A stretch of DNA of 37,220 nt, taken from assembly GCF_903915725.1 (NCBI RefSeq), contig NZ_CAIWTY010000053.1, positions 1 to 37,220 on the forward strand. Reading direction: 5' to 3'. Position numbers and translations under genes: made by a program. Shown here one piece after another: positions 1-8,724 of this stretch. The stretch comes from an uncultured Rhodopila sp. GTDB taxonomy: Bacteria; Pseudomonadota; Alphaproteobacteria; Acetobacterales; Acetobacteraceae. Each line of letters starts with the position of its first letter. The first letter of the stretch is position 1. The notes under the pieces are model-generated. The model saw only the letters and a list, made by a program, of their open reading frames with translations. It was not told the origin of the DNA and did not search any database.

Positions 1-180
1 ACCTACCTTGTCTTTCAATCGTGGGATGAGCTTCTCGCTACTTTGGCGTTCACACGGCCACCGCCGTTGGGACCGTGATGGCTCGAAAAAGCTCATCAAG
101 GCCCGAGGGAGCACTGTGGCAGCCCAAAATGAGAACTGCTGCCGAAATGGGCGGCGAGTTGACGTGCCTGCTGTCTCGCC
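1..180. other. window edge, no supported gene
   Basis: No reading frame here looks like a gene. On the minus strand a short frame begins inside the end of the neighbouring gene (ATG near 199) and stops after about 34 codons without a recognisable motif. It could be the remnant of a partner gene of the antitoxin-like protein, but nothing proves that. Confidence 0.4.
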
Positions 181-495
181 TTAGCCGATAGGGTCGCCAT
201 TCTGTCCGAACCGCCTCGCGACGCCTTGTTCAAATGCTTCGTCGATCGCAGCCAGGACATCATCAATGGAGTGGACACGGCCCGCCATGATATCTTCTCG
301 CGCTTCGAGGAGATCGCGGTGGATTTGCTCCACGGTGGGGGTCATCAACGACTCATCCAAACCGTCATAGGAATGCCATTCCGCCGCCGCGGCCAGCCCA
401 TCGGCCGTAGGATGCTGAAAAGGCAGAAGGTCCTCTTGCACGCCTGAACCGGGGCGGGCTGGGTTATCTCTCTCATACCGGGGCGTTTTGACCAT
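181..495 (-). CDS. small antitoxin-like hypothetical protein
   Basis: This encodes a 104-residue acidic protein that I do not recognise as a named family. The start at 495 is chosen because AGGAGA lies six bases upstream; a longer in-frame extension to 621 has an arginine-rich, non-protein-like beginning. The C-terminal third carries a helix with EDIMAGRVHSIDDVLAAID, which resembles the 'AGRV-S-x-DDV' helix at the end of many RelB/ParD-like type II antitoxins. The N-terminal half has no visible DNA-binding motif. It lies 127 bp downstream of moaC on the same strand, and no clear toxin gene follows before the window edge. An antitoxin role is inference only; a conserved hypothetical protein is equally possible. 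Confidence 0.5.
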   Translation of the reverse strand: MVKTPRYERDNPARPGSGVQEDLLPFQHPTADGLAAAAEWHSYDGLDESLMTPTVEQIHRDLLEAREDIMAGRVHSIDDVLAAIDEAFEQGVARRFGQNGDPIG

Positions 496-622
496 TCGCC
501 GTCTCCTACAAGATCGTGTTCGGTCAAGGAGCGGAGGATTCACAATCATTTTCTGGGCGAGCCTGTGCCGCTCCGCGGGCAACAGAATCGGAAAAAGCGT
601 CCGCGGCGCGTTCGCCGACATC

Positions 623-1093
623 CTAATCCTGCGAAAACGCCCCCGACTTCCCGCCGTCCTTGTGCGTCACCCGCAGCGCCTCGATCCGCATCGAGCGGTC
701 CACCGCCTTGCACATGTCGTAGATCGTCAGAGCCGCCACGCTCGCCGCCGTCAGCGCCTCCATCTCCACCCCGGTCTGTCCCGTCGTGCGCACCGTCGCG
801 GCAATCTCCACCCCGTCGCCGGTAGCCTCAAGGTCCACCGTCACCGCCGTAATCGGCAGCGGGTGGCACAGCGGGATCAACTCGGCCGTCCGTTTTGCCG
901 CCATGATCCCGGCCAGACGCGCCACCCCGAGCACGTCGCCCTTTTTCGCGGACCCGGCGCGGATCATCGCCAGGGTCTCCGGCTGCATTGCCACATGCGC
1001 CCGAGCGGTCGCGGTCCGCGCCGTCACCGCCTTGTCCGACACATCGACCATGGCGGCGTTGCCGGCGTTATCGAAATGCGTGAACCCGCTCAT
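623..1093 (-). CDS. moaC: cyclic pyranopterin monophosphate synthase MoaC
   Basis: MoaC converts the MoaA product 3',8-cyclo-7,8-dihydro-GTP to cyclic pyranopterin monophosphate in molybdenum cofactor synthesis, in the cytoplasm. The 156-residue protein has the usual family length and motifs: LCHPL (about 75-79), GVEMEALT (108-115), DMCKAVD (126-132) and the KDGGKSG active-site tail (145-151). The start at 1093 gives a four-base ATGA overlap with trpC and removes an unrelated 28-residue extension that is really trpC sequence in another frame. It is therefore translationally coupled to trpC as the last gene of trpGDC-moaC. This linkage is common in alphaproteobacteria; moeA, which often follows, is absent here. 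Confidence 0.97.
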   Translation of the reverse strand: MSGFTHFDNAGNAAMVDVSDKAVTARTATARAHVAMQPETLAMIRAGSAKKGDVLGVARLAGIMAAKRTAELIPLCHPLPITAVTVDLEATGDGVEIAATVRTTGQTGVEMEALTAASVAALTIYDMCKAVDRSMRIEALRVTHKDGGKSGAFSQD

Positions 1094-1917
1094 GCGGGCG
1101 CGTCGGTCCCCAGCAACGCCCGCGTTGCTGCGGTGACGTCCTCCTGCAGCATCAGGCTTTCGCCCACCAGGTAGCAATTCAGCCCCACCGCCGCCAGCCG
1201 CTGCACATCCGCATGGTCCCGCACGCCGCTTTCGGCAATCAGGAACCGGTCCGGCGGCACCAGCGGCGCAAGCTCCTCCGTCACCCGAAGATCGGTCACC
1301 AACGTCTTGAGATTACGGTTATTAATGCCGATAAGCGACGTTTCCAGCATCAGCGCGCGTTCGAGTTCGTCGCGATCATGCACTTCCACCAGCACGTCCA
1401 TGTCCATGCTCAGCGACAACTGCTCCAGCTCCCGCGCCTGGGTGTCGGACAGCGCCGCCATGATCAGCAGGATGCAGTCCGCCCCCATCGCCCGGCTTTC
1501 GTAGACCTGCCAAGGGTCGATCATGAAATCCTTGCGCAGCACCGGTAGCTTCACCGCCGCGCGCGCCGCCTTCAGATGCGCCGGATCGCCCTGGAAATGC
1601 GTCCGCTCGGTCAACACCGACAGGCACGCCGCGCCACCCGCCTCGTAGGCCCGGGCCAGCGCCGGCGGATCGTAGTCCGGCCGGATCAGGCCGCCGGAGG
1701 GCGACGCCTTCTTGATTTCGGCGATCAGCCCGTAGCGCCCGCTGGCCGAGGCACTCTTCAACGCGAAGCCGAACCCGCGCGGCGGGTCGTTGCGGGCGGC
1801 GATCTCGTTGCGCAGCGCATCGATCCCGCGCGCGGCCTTGCGCGCCGCGATGTCGGCCCGGACGTCGCCGCAGATCCGGGCGAGCACGTCCGGCATCGAG
1901 CTTAAATCGTCTGGCAT
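1090..1917 (-). CDS. trpC: indole-3-glycerol phosphate synthase TrpC
   Basis: TrpC catalyses ring closure of carboxyphenylamino-deoxyribulose phosphate to indole-3-glycerol phosphate in tryptophan synthesis. The 275 residues form one TIM barrel of standard length. Visible motifs are KKASPSGG near residue 69, PVLRKDFM with the catalytic lysine near 130, [10 protein letters not shown] near 198 and LIAESGV near 227. The ATG at 1917 has GGGAGAG just upstream, and the gap to the trpD stop is 9 bp. It is a stand-alone TrpC, not fused to TrpF. A second in-frame methionine at 1896 lacks a ribosome binding site, so the longer form is preferred. Confidence 0.97.
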   Translation of the reverse strand: MPDDLSSMPDVLARICGDVRADIAARKAARGIDALRNEIAARNDPPRGFGFALKSASASGRYGLIAEIKKASPSGGLIRPDYDPPALARAYEAGGAACLSVLTERTHFQGDPAHLKAARAAVKLPVLRKDFMIDPWQVYESRAMGADCILLIMAALSDTQARELEQLSLSMDMDVLVEVHDRDELERALMLETSLIGINNRNLKTLVTDLRVTEELAPLVPPDRFLIAESGVRDHADVQRLAAVGLNCYLVGESLMLQEDVTAATRALLGTDAPA

Positions 1918-1926
1918 CAGCTCTCC

Positions 1927-2955
1927 CTAGATTTCAGAATCAGGAACGGCGCAGACTCGCCGCAGGGTCTCCAACGCCGCGAGGGCCGCCCCGGATGCGA
2001 TGGCGCCGGAGGCGAGGTCAACACCTTCGCGCAGGTCGCCGGCGACACCGGCGACGATCAAGGCCGCGGACGCATTAAGCAACACGGTATCACGGTAGGC
2101 GCCGCCCGCGCCCTGCAAAAGCGCTTGCAGCGCCGCCGCGTTGAACACGGCATCGCCGCCGCGGATCGCCGCGATGGGGGAGCGCGGCAGGCCGGCATCC
2201 GCCGCTTCGACGACGAAGCTGCTGATAGCCTGCCCGATCAGCGCGGTGACATGGTTCGGGCCGGCGACGGTCAGCTCATCCAGGCCCTGTCCGTGCACGA
2301 TCCAGGCCGATTCATGCCCCAGCGCCAGCAGCGTTTCCGCCATCGGCCGGGTCCAGTCCGGCGAGAACACGCCGGTCAGTTGCCGCTTGACCCGCGCCGG
2401 ATTGGCCAGCGGCCCCAGCAGGTTGAATATTGTGCGCGTCCCCAGCTCCACCCGCGGACCTGCGGCATGCCGCATCGACGGATGGTGTCGAGGCGCGAAC
2501 AGGAAGACGCAGCCGGCCTCGGCCAGGACCGCTTGCAGGGAGTCTATCGGCGCATCGACATTGACCCCGAGAGCGGTCAGCACATCGGCGCCGCCGGTGC
2601 GCGACGACAAGGCGCGGTTGCCGTGCTTGGCCACCGGGACGCCGCAGCCGGCGACCACGAAGGTAACCGCCGATGACACGTTCAACGTGCCCGCACCGTC
2701 GCCGCCGGTGCCGCAGACATCCATCGCGCCGGCGGGCGCCTCGATCGCGGTCATGCGTGCCCGCATGGCGCGGACGGCGCCGGTGATCTCCGCCACCGTC
2801 TCGCCGCGCAGCCGCATCGCCATCAGCAGCGCGCCGATTTGCGCGGGCGTGGCCTCGCCCGACATGATGACGTCGAACGCGGCCTCGGCCTGATCGTCCG
2901 TCAGGGTTTCGCCGGCAGCCAGGCGGGCGATAACCGGTTTCAGCGTTGTCGGCAT
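1927..2955 (-). CDS. trpD: anthranilate phosphoribosyltransferase TrpD
   Basis: TrpD transfers phosphoribose from PRPP to anthranilate, the second committed step of tryptophan synthesis. The 342-residue length is typical. The glycine-rich PRPP-binding motif [14 protein letters not shown] lies near residues 82-95, followed by [17 protein letters not shown] near 114 and LGPLANP near 180. It sits between trpG (start codon 3 bp after the trpG stop) and trpC, so the three genes are clearly co-transcribed. No fusion to the glutamine amidotransferase is seen. Confidence 0.97.
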   Translation of the reverse strand: MPTTLKPVIARLAAGETLTDDQAEAAFDVIMSGEATPAQIGALLMAMRLRGETVAEITGAVRAMRARMTAIEAPAGAMDVCGTGGDGAGTLNVSSAVTFVVAGCGVPVAKHGNRALSSRTGGADVLTALGVNVDAPIDSLQAVLAEAGCVFLFAPRHHPSMRHAAGPRVELGTRTIFNLLGPLANPARVKRQLTGVFSPDWTRPMAETLLALGHESAWIVHGQGLDELTVAGPNHVTALIGQAISSFVVEAADAGLPRSPIAAIRGGDAVFNAAALQALLQGAGGAYRDTVLLNASAALIVAGVAGDLREGVDLASGAIASGAALAALETLRRVCAVPDSEI

Positions 2956-2958
2956 GGC

Positions 2959-3555
2959 TCAGGCCGCCTGCGCAGGAGAATTGGTGCCGCGGGCGATAGC
3001 AAGGAAATTGGCCAGGATGGCGTGGCCGTGCTCGCTGGCGATGCTCTCCGGATGGAACTGCACGCCGAATATCGGCTGGGTGCGATGATGCATCGCCATG
3101 ATCAGCCCGTCATCGGTCCAGGCGGTGGGCACCAGCGTGTCGGGGATGCCGTCCCGCTCGACGATCAGGCTGTGATAGCGCGTGGCATGGAACGGCGACG
3201 GCAGCCCGGCGAAGATATCGGTTGCCGTGTGGCTGATGGCGCTGACCTTGCCGTGCATCGGTTGCGGCGCGCGGACGACCTTGCCGCCGAACGCCTGGCC
3301 GATGGCCTGATGGCCGAGGCAGACCCCCAGTATGGGGAATTTGCCCGCCGCGGCGGCGATCAGGTCGAGGCAGATGCCGGCTTCCGCCGGCGTGCAGGGT
3401 CCGGGCGAAAGCACGATGGCCTCCGGCTGCATCGCCAGGGCCTCGGCCACCGACAGCTTGTCGTTCCGCCACACCTCGCATCGGGCGCCAACGTCGCCCA
3501 GGAAGTGGTAGAGGTTGAAGGTAAAGCTGTCGTAGTTGTCTATGAGCAGGATCAT
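2959..3555 (-). CDS. trpG: anthranilate/aminodeoxychorismate synthase glutamine amidotransferase
   Basis: This is the glutaminase subunit that supplies ammonia to anthranilate synthase (TrpE) and, in many bacteria, also to aminodeoxychorismate synthase (PabB). It is a class I amidotransferase of 198 residues. The nucleophile is Cys79 in GVCLGHQ and the His-Glu pair is at 168/170 in VQFHPES. The N-terminus MILLIDNYDSFTFN is the standard family start, which fixes the start codon. It leads the trpGDC-moaC operon. The synthase partner trpE is not in the window, so it must lie elsewhere. A divergent transketolase gene starts 173 bp away. Confidence 0.95.
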   Translation of the reverse strand: MILLIDNYDSFTFNLYHFLGDVGARCEVWRNDKLSVAEALAMQPEAIVLSPGPCTPAEAGICLDLIAAAAGKFPILGVCLGHQAIGQAFGGKVVRAPQPMHGKVSAISHTATDIFAGLPSPFHATRYHSLIVERDGIPDTLVPTAWTDDGLIMAMHHRTQPIFGVQFHPESIASEHGHAILANFLAIARGTNSPAQAA

Positions 3556-3728
3556 GGCCGCGCATCTTTGGTCCGGAGCCGGGCGGCGGTCAATGACGGA
3601 ACGGCTTTCCCTGCGTTAACGCCGGCCGCGCGGTTTGTCACAGGCCCGGTTTCGCGACCGGGACGGGCGGACCGATAAGCTCGCGCGGCCCCCTTCCGCT
3701 TCCGGCGGCAGCGCCGTAAAGGGGGGCC

Positions 3729-5765
3729 ATGGCAGACGTCGACGGCATGTCATCGGTCCATCCCGTCCTGGCTCTCCAGGCGGAGATCCTTGCCCGCCCG
3801 CCGACTCCTGCCCGCCGCATGGCCGACGCCGTCCGGGCCCTGGCGATCGACGCGACCGAGCAGGCCGGGTCCGGGCATCCCGGCCTGCCGATGGGCATGG
3901 CCGACGTCGCCACCGCGCTCTGGACCCGGTTCCACAAGTTCGATGCGGCGGACCCGCGCTGGCACGACCGCGACCGTTTTGTCCTCTCCGCCGGCCATGG
4001 CTCGATGCTGCTTTATGCGCTGCTGCACCTGACCGGCTACGACGGGATGACGATCGACCACATCCGGGCGTTCCGCCAACTTGGTTCACCCGCCGCCGGC
4101 CACCCGGAATACGGCGAGCACCCGGCGATCGAGACCACCACCGGCCCGCTCGGCCAGGGCATCGCCACCGCTGTCGGTCTGGCGCTGGCCGAACGCCTCA
4201 TGGCGGCGCGATTCGGCAAGTCGCTGGTGGATCACCGCACCTGGGTGATCGCCTCCGACGGCGACCTGATGGAAGGCATCAGCCACGAGGCCGCGGCGCT
4301 GGCCGGGCATCTCTGCCTGTCCAAGCTAACCGTGCTGTTCGACGACAACCACGTCTCGATCGATGGCGACACGGCCCTGGCCGCGTCCGACGACGTGCTG
4401 AAGCGCTTCGCCGCCTATGGCTGGGCGACGAAACAGGTGAACGGGCACGATCCGTCGCACATTCAATCCGCCCTGTCCTTTGCCGTGCGGTCCAAGAAGC
4501 CGACACTGATCGCCTGCCGCACCATCATCGGCTTCGGTGCCCCGGCCAAGGCCGGAACCAGCGCCGTGCACGGCTCCCCGCTGGGCGAATCCGAGGCCGC
4601 GGGCGCCAAGGCGCTGCTGAACTGGCACGAACCGCCGTTCTGCATCCCGGACGAACTGCAGCAGCGCTGGCACGCGGTGGGCACGCGCGGTGCAGTCGCG
4701 AGGCGATCCTGGCTGAAGCGGTTGGCGCGGCACAACCAGCGGGCGGAGTTCGAACGCGTCATGGCCGGACGGCTGCCGGACAACTGGCACGAAGCGGTCG
4801 CTGCGTTGAAACAGGACCTCGCCGATGAACGCCCGAAGATTGCTACCCGGACGGCGGGCCAGCGATTCCTCGAAGCGATGGCGCCGGTGACCCCTGAACT
4901 TGTCGGCGGATCAGCCGATTTGACCGGATCGAACCTGACGCTGGCGAGGGGGATGGCGCCGATTACCGCCGGCAACTACGGCGGCCGCTATATCCACTAC
5001 GGCATTCGCGAGCACGGCATGGCCGCCGCGGCGAACGGCATGGCGCTGCATGGCGGCATCATTCCTTATATCGGCACGTTCTTCGTGTTCAGCGACTACC
5101 TGCGCCCGGCGCTGCGCCTCGCCGCGATCATGCGCCAGCGGGTGATCCACGTCCTGACGCACGATTCCATCGGCCTCGGCGAGGACGGACCGACGCACCA
5201 GCCGGTAGAGCAGCTCGCCAGCCTGCGGGCGATGCCCAACCTGCATGTCTATCGTCCGGCCGATGCGCTGGAGACAGCGGAATGCTGGGAACTGGCGATG
5301 CGCCGCACCGACGGTCCCAGCCTGCTGGTGCTGTCGCGCCAGGCGCTGCCGGCGTTCCGCACCGACCCGGCCGAAAACCGCTCCGCCCGCGGCGGCTACG
5401 TGCTGGCCGAGGCCGACGGGCCGCGTCAGGCAACGCTGATCGCCACCGGCTCCGAGGTGCAGGTCGCCATGGCGGCGCGGGAAAAGCTGGCCGGGGACGG
5501 CATCGCCGCCGCCGTGGTCTCGCTGCCCTGCTGGGAGGTGTTTGCCCAGCAGGATGAAGCGTATCGTGCCCAGGTGCTGGGCGGGGCGCCGCGCATCGGG
5601 ATCGAGGCGGCCTCCGGCTTCGGCTGGGAGCGTTGGCTCGGACCGGAGGGGATTTTCATCGGCATGGCGGGCTTCGGAGCCTCGGGCAAGCAGGAGGATC
5701 TGTATGCCCATTTCGGCATCACGCCGGACGCCGCGGTGGCGGCGGTAATGCGGCGGCTCGGGTGA
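3729..5765 (+). CDS. tkt: transketolase
   Basis: Transketolase moves two-carbon ketol units between sugar phosphates in the pentose phosphate pathway (and the Calvin cycle if present), using thiamine diphosphate and Mg2+. The 678 residues match the family's full length. Features seen are the N-terminal GHPGLPMGMAD, the cofactor motif SDGDLMEG...DDNHVSIDGD near residues 175-215, GAPAKAGTSAVHGSPLG near 270, and the pyrimidine domain with IREHGMAAAANGMALHGG and LTHDSIGLGEDGPTHQP. AAGGGGGG lies just before the ATG at 3729. It heads a plus-strand tkt, gap, pgk series of sugar-phosphate genes. Confidence 0.97.
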   Translation: MADVDGMSSVHPVLALQAEILARPPTPARRMADAVRALAIDATEQAGSGHPGLPMGMADVATALWTRFHKFDAADPRWHDRDRFVLSAGHGSMLLYALLHLTGYDGMTIDHIRAFRQLGSPAAGHPEYGEHPAIETTTGPLGQGIATAVGLALAERLMAARFGKSLVDHRTWVIASDGDLMEGISHEAAALAGHLCLSKLTVLFDDNHVSIDGDTALAASDDVLKRFAAYGWATKQVNGHDPSHIQSALSFAVRSKKPTLIACRTIIGFGAPAKAGTSAVHGSPLGESEAAGAKALLNWHEPPFCIPDELQQRWHAVGTRGAVARRSWLKRLARHNQRAEFERVMAGRLPDNWHEAVAALKQDLADERPKIATRTAGQRFLEAMAPVTPELVGGSADLTGSNLTLARGMAPITAGNYGGRYIHYGIREHGMAAAANGMALHGGIIPYIGTFFVFSDYLRPALRLAAIMRQRVIHVLTHDSIGLGEDGPTHQPVEQLASLRAMPNLHVYRPADALETAECWELAMRRTDGPSLLVLSRQALPAFRTDPAENRSARGGYVLAEADGPRQATLIATGSEVQVAMAAREKLAGDGIAAAVVSLPCWEVFAQQDEAYRAQVLGGAPRIGIEAASGFGWERWLGPEGIFIGMAGFGASGKQEDLYAHFGITPDAAVAAVMRRLG

Positions 5766-5773
5766 CCGTTTCC

Positions 5774-5799
5774 CGCGGAATTTGATAAACCGCGTTTTT
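5774..5799 (+). terminator. weak hairpin with T-run after tkt
   Basis: CGCGG (5774-5778) and CCGCG (5790-5794) form a five-base-pair stem followed directly by TTTTT, nine bases after the tkt stop. The stem is short and the loop is A+T rich, so termination would be partial at best. Confidence 0.35.
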
Positions 5800-5822
5800 C
5801 GGCACTTTCTGCGCGGGCACCG

Positions 5823-5836
5823 TTGATCTCGCTCAA
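5823..5836. promoter_or_regulatory. FNR/FixK-type box upstream of gap
   Basis: TTGAT-CTCG-CTCAA matches the FNR/FixK consensus TTGAT-N4-ATCAA at nine of ten defined positions. Its centre is at 5829.5. A class II arrangement (centre at -41.5) would put transcription start near 5871, 28 bp before the gap start codon. This is a pattern match only. Confidence 0.35.
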
Positions 5837-5898
5837 CGACTGACGCATTAAGGCGCGCGAAGCTAAGGCCACGAAATTTCAGGAAAGGAAGCGTACTG

Positions 5899-6912
5899 AT
5901 GGCTGTGAAAGTTGCAATCAACGGGTTCGGGCGTATCGGACGTCTGGTGCTGCGCGCCATTATCGAAAGCGGCCGGGACGATGTGGTGCCCGTCGCCATC
6001 AACGACCTCGGCAGCGTCGAGGCGAATGCGCATCTGTTCGCGTACGACAGCGTGCATGGCCGGTTCCCGGGCCAGGTGGAAGTGTCCGGCGACACCATCA
6101 CCATCCGCCACAACGGCAAGGTCTACGGTCCGCTGAAGGTCTCGGCCGAGCGCGACCCGACCAAGGTGCCGTATCAGGGCGTCGACGTGGCGCTGGAATG
6201 CACCGGCATTTTCACCAGCAAGGTGAAGGCCTCGGCGCTGATCGCCTCCGGCGCGCGCAAGGTGCTGATCTCCGCCCCCGGCGAGGAAGTCGACGCGACG
6301 ATCGTCTACGGCGTCAACCACAAGACGCTGACCAAGGACATGACCGTGGTGTCCAACGCGTCCTGCACGACCAACTGCCTGGCGCCGGTCGCCAAGGTGC
6401 TGCATGACCGCTTCGGCATCCTGCGCGGCTACATGGTGACGATCCACGCCTACACCGGCGACCAGAACACGGTCGATACGCTGCATAAGGATCTGCGCCG
6501 GGCGCGTGCCGCGGCGGTGTCGACCATCCCGACCTCGACCGGTGCCGCGAAGGCCGTCGGCCTGGTGCTGCCGGAGTTGAAGGGCAAACTGGACGGCACG
6601 GCGATCCGGGTGCAGACGCCGAACGTCTCGCTGGTTTCGCTGGACGTCAACCTGAAGACGAAGGCGACGGCGGCCGAGATCAACGCCGCGATGCTCGATG
6701 CCTCCAAGGGCGAACTGGCGGGGATCCTGGACTACAACACCGCGCCGCTGGTCAGCATCGACTTCAACCACAACCCGGCGTCCTCGACGTTCGATGCGAC
6801 GCAGACGACGGTGGTGGATGGCGAACTGGCCCGGGTGCTGGCCTGGTACGACAACGAGTGGGGCTTCTCCAACCGGATGTCCGACACGGCCGCGCTGTTC
6901 GGCAGCCTGTAA
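5899..6912 (+). CDS. gap: type I glyceraldehyde-3-phosphate dehydrogenase
   Basis: GAPDH oxidatively phosphorylates glyceraldehyde 3-phosphate to 1,3-bisphosphoglycerate (or runs the reverse in gluconeogenesis or CO2 fixation). The 337-residue protein begins with the Rossmann motif INGFGRIGR and has the active-site SNASCTTN with catalytic Cys156. The partner histidine is in TIHAYTGDQ near 183, and the C-terminal [12 protein letters not shown] is present. GGAAAGGAAG precedes the ATG. It lies 133 bp after tkt and is followed, after a nuclease insertion, by pgk. A GC-rich hairpin follows the stop. Confidence 0.98.
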   Translation: MAVKVAINGFGRIGRLVLRAIIESGRDDVVPVAINDLGSVEANAHLFAYDSVHGRFPGQVEVSGDTITIRHNGKVYGPLKVSAERDPTKVPYQGVDVALECTGIFTSKVKASALIASGARKVLISAPGEEVDATIVYGVNHKTLTKDMTVVSNASCTTNCLAPVAKVLHDRFGILRGYMVTIHAYTGDQNTVDTLHKDLRRARAAAVSTIPTSTGAAKAVGLVLPELKGKLDGTAIRVQTPNVSLVSLDVNLKTKATAAEINAAMLDASKGELAGILDYNTAPLVSIDFNHNPASSTFDATQTTVVDGELARVLAWYDNEWGFSNRMSDTAALFGSL

Positions 6913-6927
6913 GCGACGGAGTGCCTG

Positions 6928-6953
6928 CCGCGGCGTCCCGACGGGCGCCGCGG
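6928..6953 (+). terminator. GC-rich hairpin after gap
   Basis: CCGCGGCG (6928-6935) and CGCCGCGG (6946-6953) are perfect inverted arms, with a further CCCG/CGGG pairing inside the loop, 15 bp after the gap stop. There is no clear T-run, so this is a possible transcript end or stabilising stem, not a proven terminator. Confidence 0.4.
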
Positions 6954-7023
6954 GCCGGATAAGTGGAGCCACACGCCGCACCGGCGCACTCGCGGTAACA
7001 TTGTACATACGTAATGTTGACTG

Positions 7024-7060
7024 TGTCATGGCCGGGCTTGTCCCGGCCATCCGCGCCTTG
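7024..7060. repeat. half copy of the dispersed palindromic repeat
   Basis: ATGGCCGGG and CCCGGCCAT flank CTTGT, preceded by TGTC and followed by CCGCGCCTT. This is the left half of the longer repeat seen complete at 12581-12670, without the matching right half. Confidence 0.7.
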
Positions 7061-7070
7061 CCGCCGGGAG

Positions 7071-7283
7071 TCAGTTCAACACGCCGGCGGCATCCATAAC
7101 GCCCGTGGCAACGGCGGCGCGATACATCGCCGCGATCAGGCGCGGGTCTGCGGCCACGGCATCGCGCCGATCCTGCATCAGCGCGTGCCCCCGATCGAGG
7201 ATCCCCGCCAGCAACTGCGGAACGATCGGGCCGCGCCACTGCTCGGATACGATCTGCTGGACCTCGCCCGGGACGTGGCGCAA
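7071..7283 (-). CDS. short hypothetical protein, possible remnant
   Basis: This 70-codon frame reads as plausible protein in its second half (QLLAGILDRGHALMQDRRD, then LIAAMYRAAVATGVM). It has only a TTG start, no clear ribosome binding site, and a stop codon 11 codons upstream. I do not recognise the family. It lies in the gene-poor stretch between gap and the Rpn-type nuclease and may be the C-terminal remnant of a decayed gene. Confidence that it is expressed is low. Confidence 0.25.
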   Translation of the reverse strand: MRHVPGEVQQIVSEQWRGPIVPQLLAGILDRGHALMQDRRDAVAADPRLIAAMYRAAVATGVMDAAGVLN

Positions 7284-7606
7284 GCCGATCTCCCCGGCCG
7301 GGCGATCGGCCTGCTACTCGGACCCGCGCCGCCGCCCGAGCCGCCACTTCGCCATAAGGCTGGAGCGGATCCCGCCGAGCGGCCGTAGTCGTCAAGCGGC
7401 CGGGTCCGGCCCTGCTCGGCGGTGGCATCTTCCTCCAGGGCATTTTCGTTCTTCGAGGCGCAGATGATCGATTTGCCATGCGTCTCCAGGCCGGGCCGTT
7501 TGGCTCGCTCCGGCGGGACGTCGTTGGCGGTGCTTGCCGGAACGGCATGGCGATGATTCTTGCCGCCGCAGACCCACTGCGTCTGTCGATTGATCCGATG
7601 AACGGA
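7284..7606. other. gene-poor stretch between gap and the nuclease gene
   Basis: The whole interval 6913-7606 holds only a hairpin, half a repeat and the short frame at 7071-7283. In 7284-7606 all frames give low-complexity, arginine- or proline-rich translations typical of shadow reading. I see no gene, RNA or clear promoter here. Confidence 0.5.
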
Positions 7607-8590
7607 TTACCGCAGCACCTCGTCAAGGCTCCCGGCGTCCAGCATGCGGAGGCCCCACGTTTCCAGCGCAGCAGTGTCGGCGGCGGCGATGCGATCTCGG
7701 ACCGTGGCCGGCAGCGCACCGAACCGGCGTTCCAGCAGGCGCAGCAGCAAGGCCGCCTCGCCTTCTGCACGACCCTCCAGACGACCCTCCACACGGCCCT
7801 CCAAATGGCCCTCCACACGGCCCTCTTGCAGCCACTGCCGCTTCCAGTCCTCAGCCCGTGTCGCCAGCATGTTCCGAACCTCCAACAACTCCTCCGGCAC
7901 CCGAACGCCAGGGGCTAGGGGCGCCATCAGGCCGCCCAGCAACTCGGCAAACAGCGACCTCAGCCCTTCAAACCCGGGATGTCGTCCGAACCACGCCAGC
8001 ACGGCGTCGGCCAGGACGACCACCCGTTCCGGGTCGGGCGAAGCCTCCAGACGAAACAGCAGCGCCGCAAGCGTATCGCGCGCCGCCAGATCATCGTCGC
8101 TGAACGCACCTTCGTCCACCAGATGGTAGCGCATGTCCGGCTGGTATCGCCACAGCGGCGTGTTTTCGGGCAGTCCGACAAGCCCGTGCAGCGCCAGCGG
8201 CATCGCCCAGCGCGGGTCGCCGTTGTAGACCACCATCGGCAGGACCGGCGGCAGCTTTCCATCCGGCGGCAGATGCTTTTCCCGCACCAGATGCTGCCAC
8301 AGCAGGCCGACATAGACCAGCGCACGCAGCGCCATCCAGCGGTCGGGTGTGGACTGGAACTCCAGCAGCAACAACAGGTAGGTGTCGCCGCCGCCGCGCC
8401 GGGGGATGCGCCAGATCATATCGCCCTCCCGCCGCTCGCCTGTCTCAGAGTGGAACTTGGCGTTCAGACGCTCCATGCCGTCGAGATCGAGGTCGTCGAG
8501 CCAAGGTTCGGCGACGAAATCGAGCAGCAACTGCGCCACCATTCCGGGATGGCCGAAGAGCTTGTGGTAGACGGAGTCGTGGCCGGTCAT
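7607..8590 (-). CDS. Rpn/YhgA-family nuclease (PD-(D/E)XK, transposase_31-like)
   Basis: This 327-residue protein belongs to the Rpn (recombination-promoting nuclease) or YhgA-like family, historically labelled putative transposase. The N-terminus HDSVYHKLFGHPGMVAQLL is the family signature. The PD-(D/E)XK core is visible as an aspartate in EGDMIWRI near residue 57 and LLLEFQS near residue 75. From about residue 258 it has a tandem EGRVEG/LEGRAEG linker, then a DUF4351-like helical tail (LLLRLLERRFG to SLDEVLR). Members cut DNA and often expand in families within one genome. It is opposite in direction to gap and pgk and splits that otherwise continuous glycolytic group, suggesting a later arrival. 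Confidence 0.88.
   Translation of the reverse strand: MTGHDSVYHKLFGHPGMVAQLLLDFVAEPWLDDLDLDGMERLNAKFHSETGERREGDMIWRIPRRGGGDTYLLLLLEFQSTPDRWMALRALVYVGLLWQHLVREKHLPPDGKLPPVLPMVVYNGDPRWAMPLALHGLVGLPENTPLWRYQPDMRYHLVDEGAFSDDDLAARDTLAALLFRLEASPDPERVVVLADAVLAWFGRHPGFEGLRSLFAELLGGLMAPLAPGVRVPEELLEVRNMLATRAEDWKRQWLQEGRVEGHLEGRVEGRLEGRAEGEAALLLRLLERRFGALPATVRDRIAAADTAALETWGLRMLDAGSLDEVLR
7771..7830 (-). repeat. five 12-bp tandem repeats inside the nuclease gene
   Basis: Five imperfect 12-base units, about GACCCTCCACAC or GGCCCTCCACAC on the plus strand, run without gaps. They encode the EGR-V/L-EG four-residue repeat of the linker between the nuclease core and the DUF4351-like tail. Unit number is a likely site of slippage. 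Confidence 0.85.
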
Positions 8591-8608
8591 GTGCCGGGGT
8601 TTACCACA

Positions 8609-8641
8609 GGGGTGCCGGGCTTTTCAGCCCCGTTGCACCCC
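8609..8641. promoter_or_regulatory. strong hairpin in the nuclease/pgk intergenic space
   Basis: GGGGTGC (8609-8615) pairs with GCACCCC (8635-8641), with an inner stem GGGCT/AGCCC (8617-8621 and 8626-8630) closing a TTTC loop. It lies between the divergent starts of the nuclease gene and pgk. It could end transcripts entering from either side or belong to a repeat family; its role is unknown. Confidence 0.45.
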
Positions 8642-8724
8642 GCTGAGAGCCACTGCCTCACCATATGGCGCCCGCCACCGAAACCCTGTAAGACGCGCCA
8701 TCTTTTTATGGGGGACCAATAATA

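Noticed and set aside
3556..3728. Possible trp attenuator in front of trpG
   Set aside because: No short frame with repeated Trp codons and no alternative stems are visible in the 173-bp divergent space.
5863..7818. Long minus-strand open frames opposite gap, and similar ones opposite pgk (8587-9921), hcp (11327-12496) and leuA (32905-34566 plus strand)
   Set aside because: They are antisense to strongly conserved genes, rich in Arg, Gln and His, and have no motif or ribosome binding site; they are GC-driven shadows.
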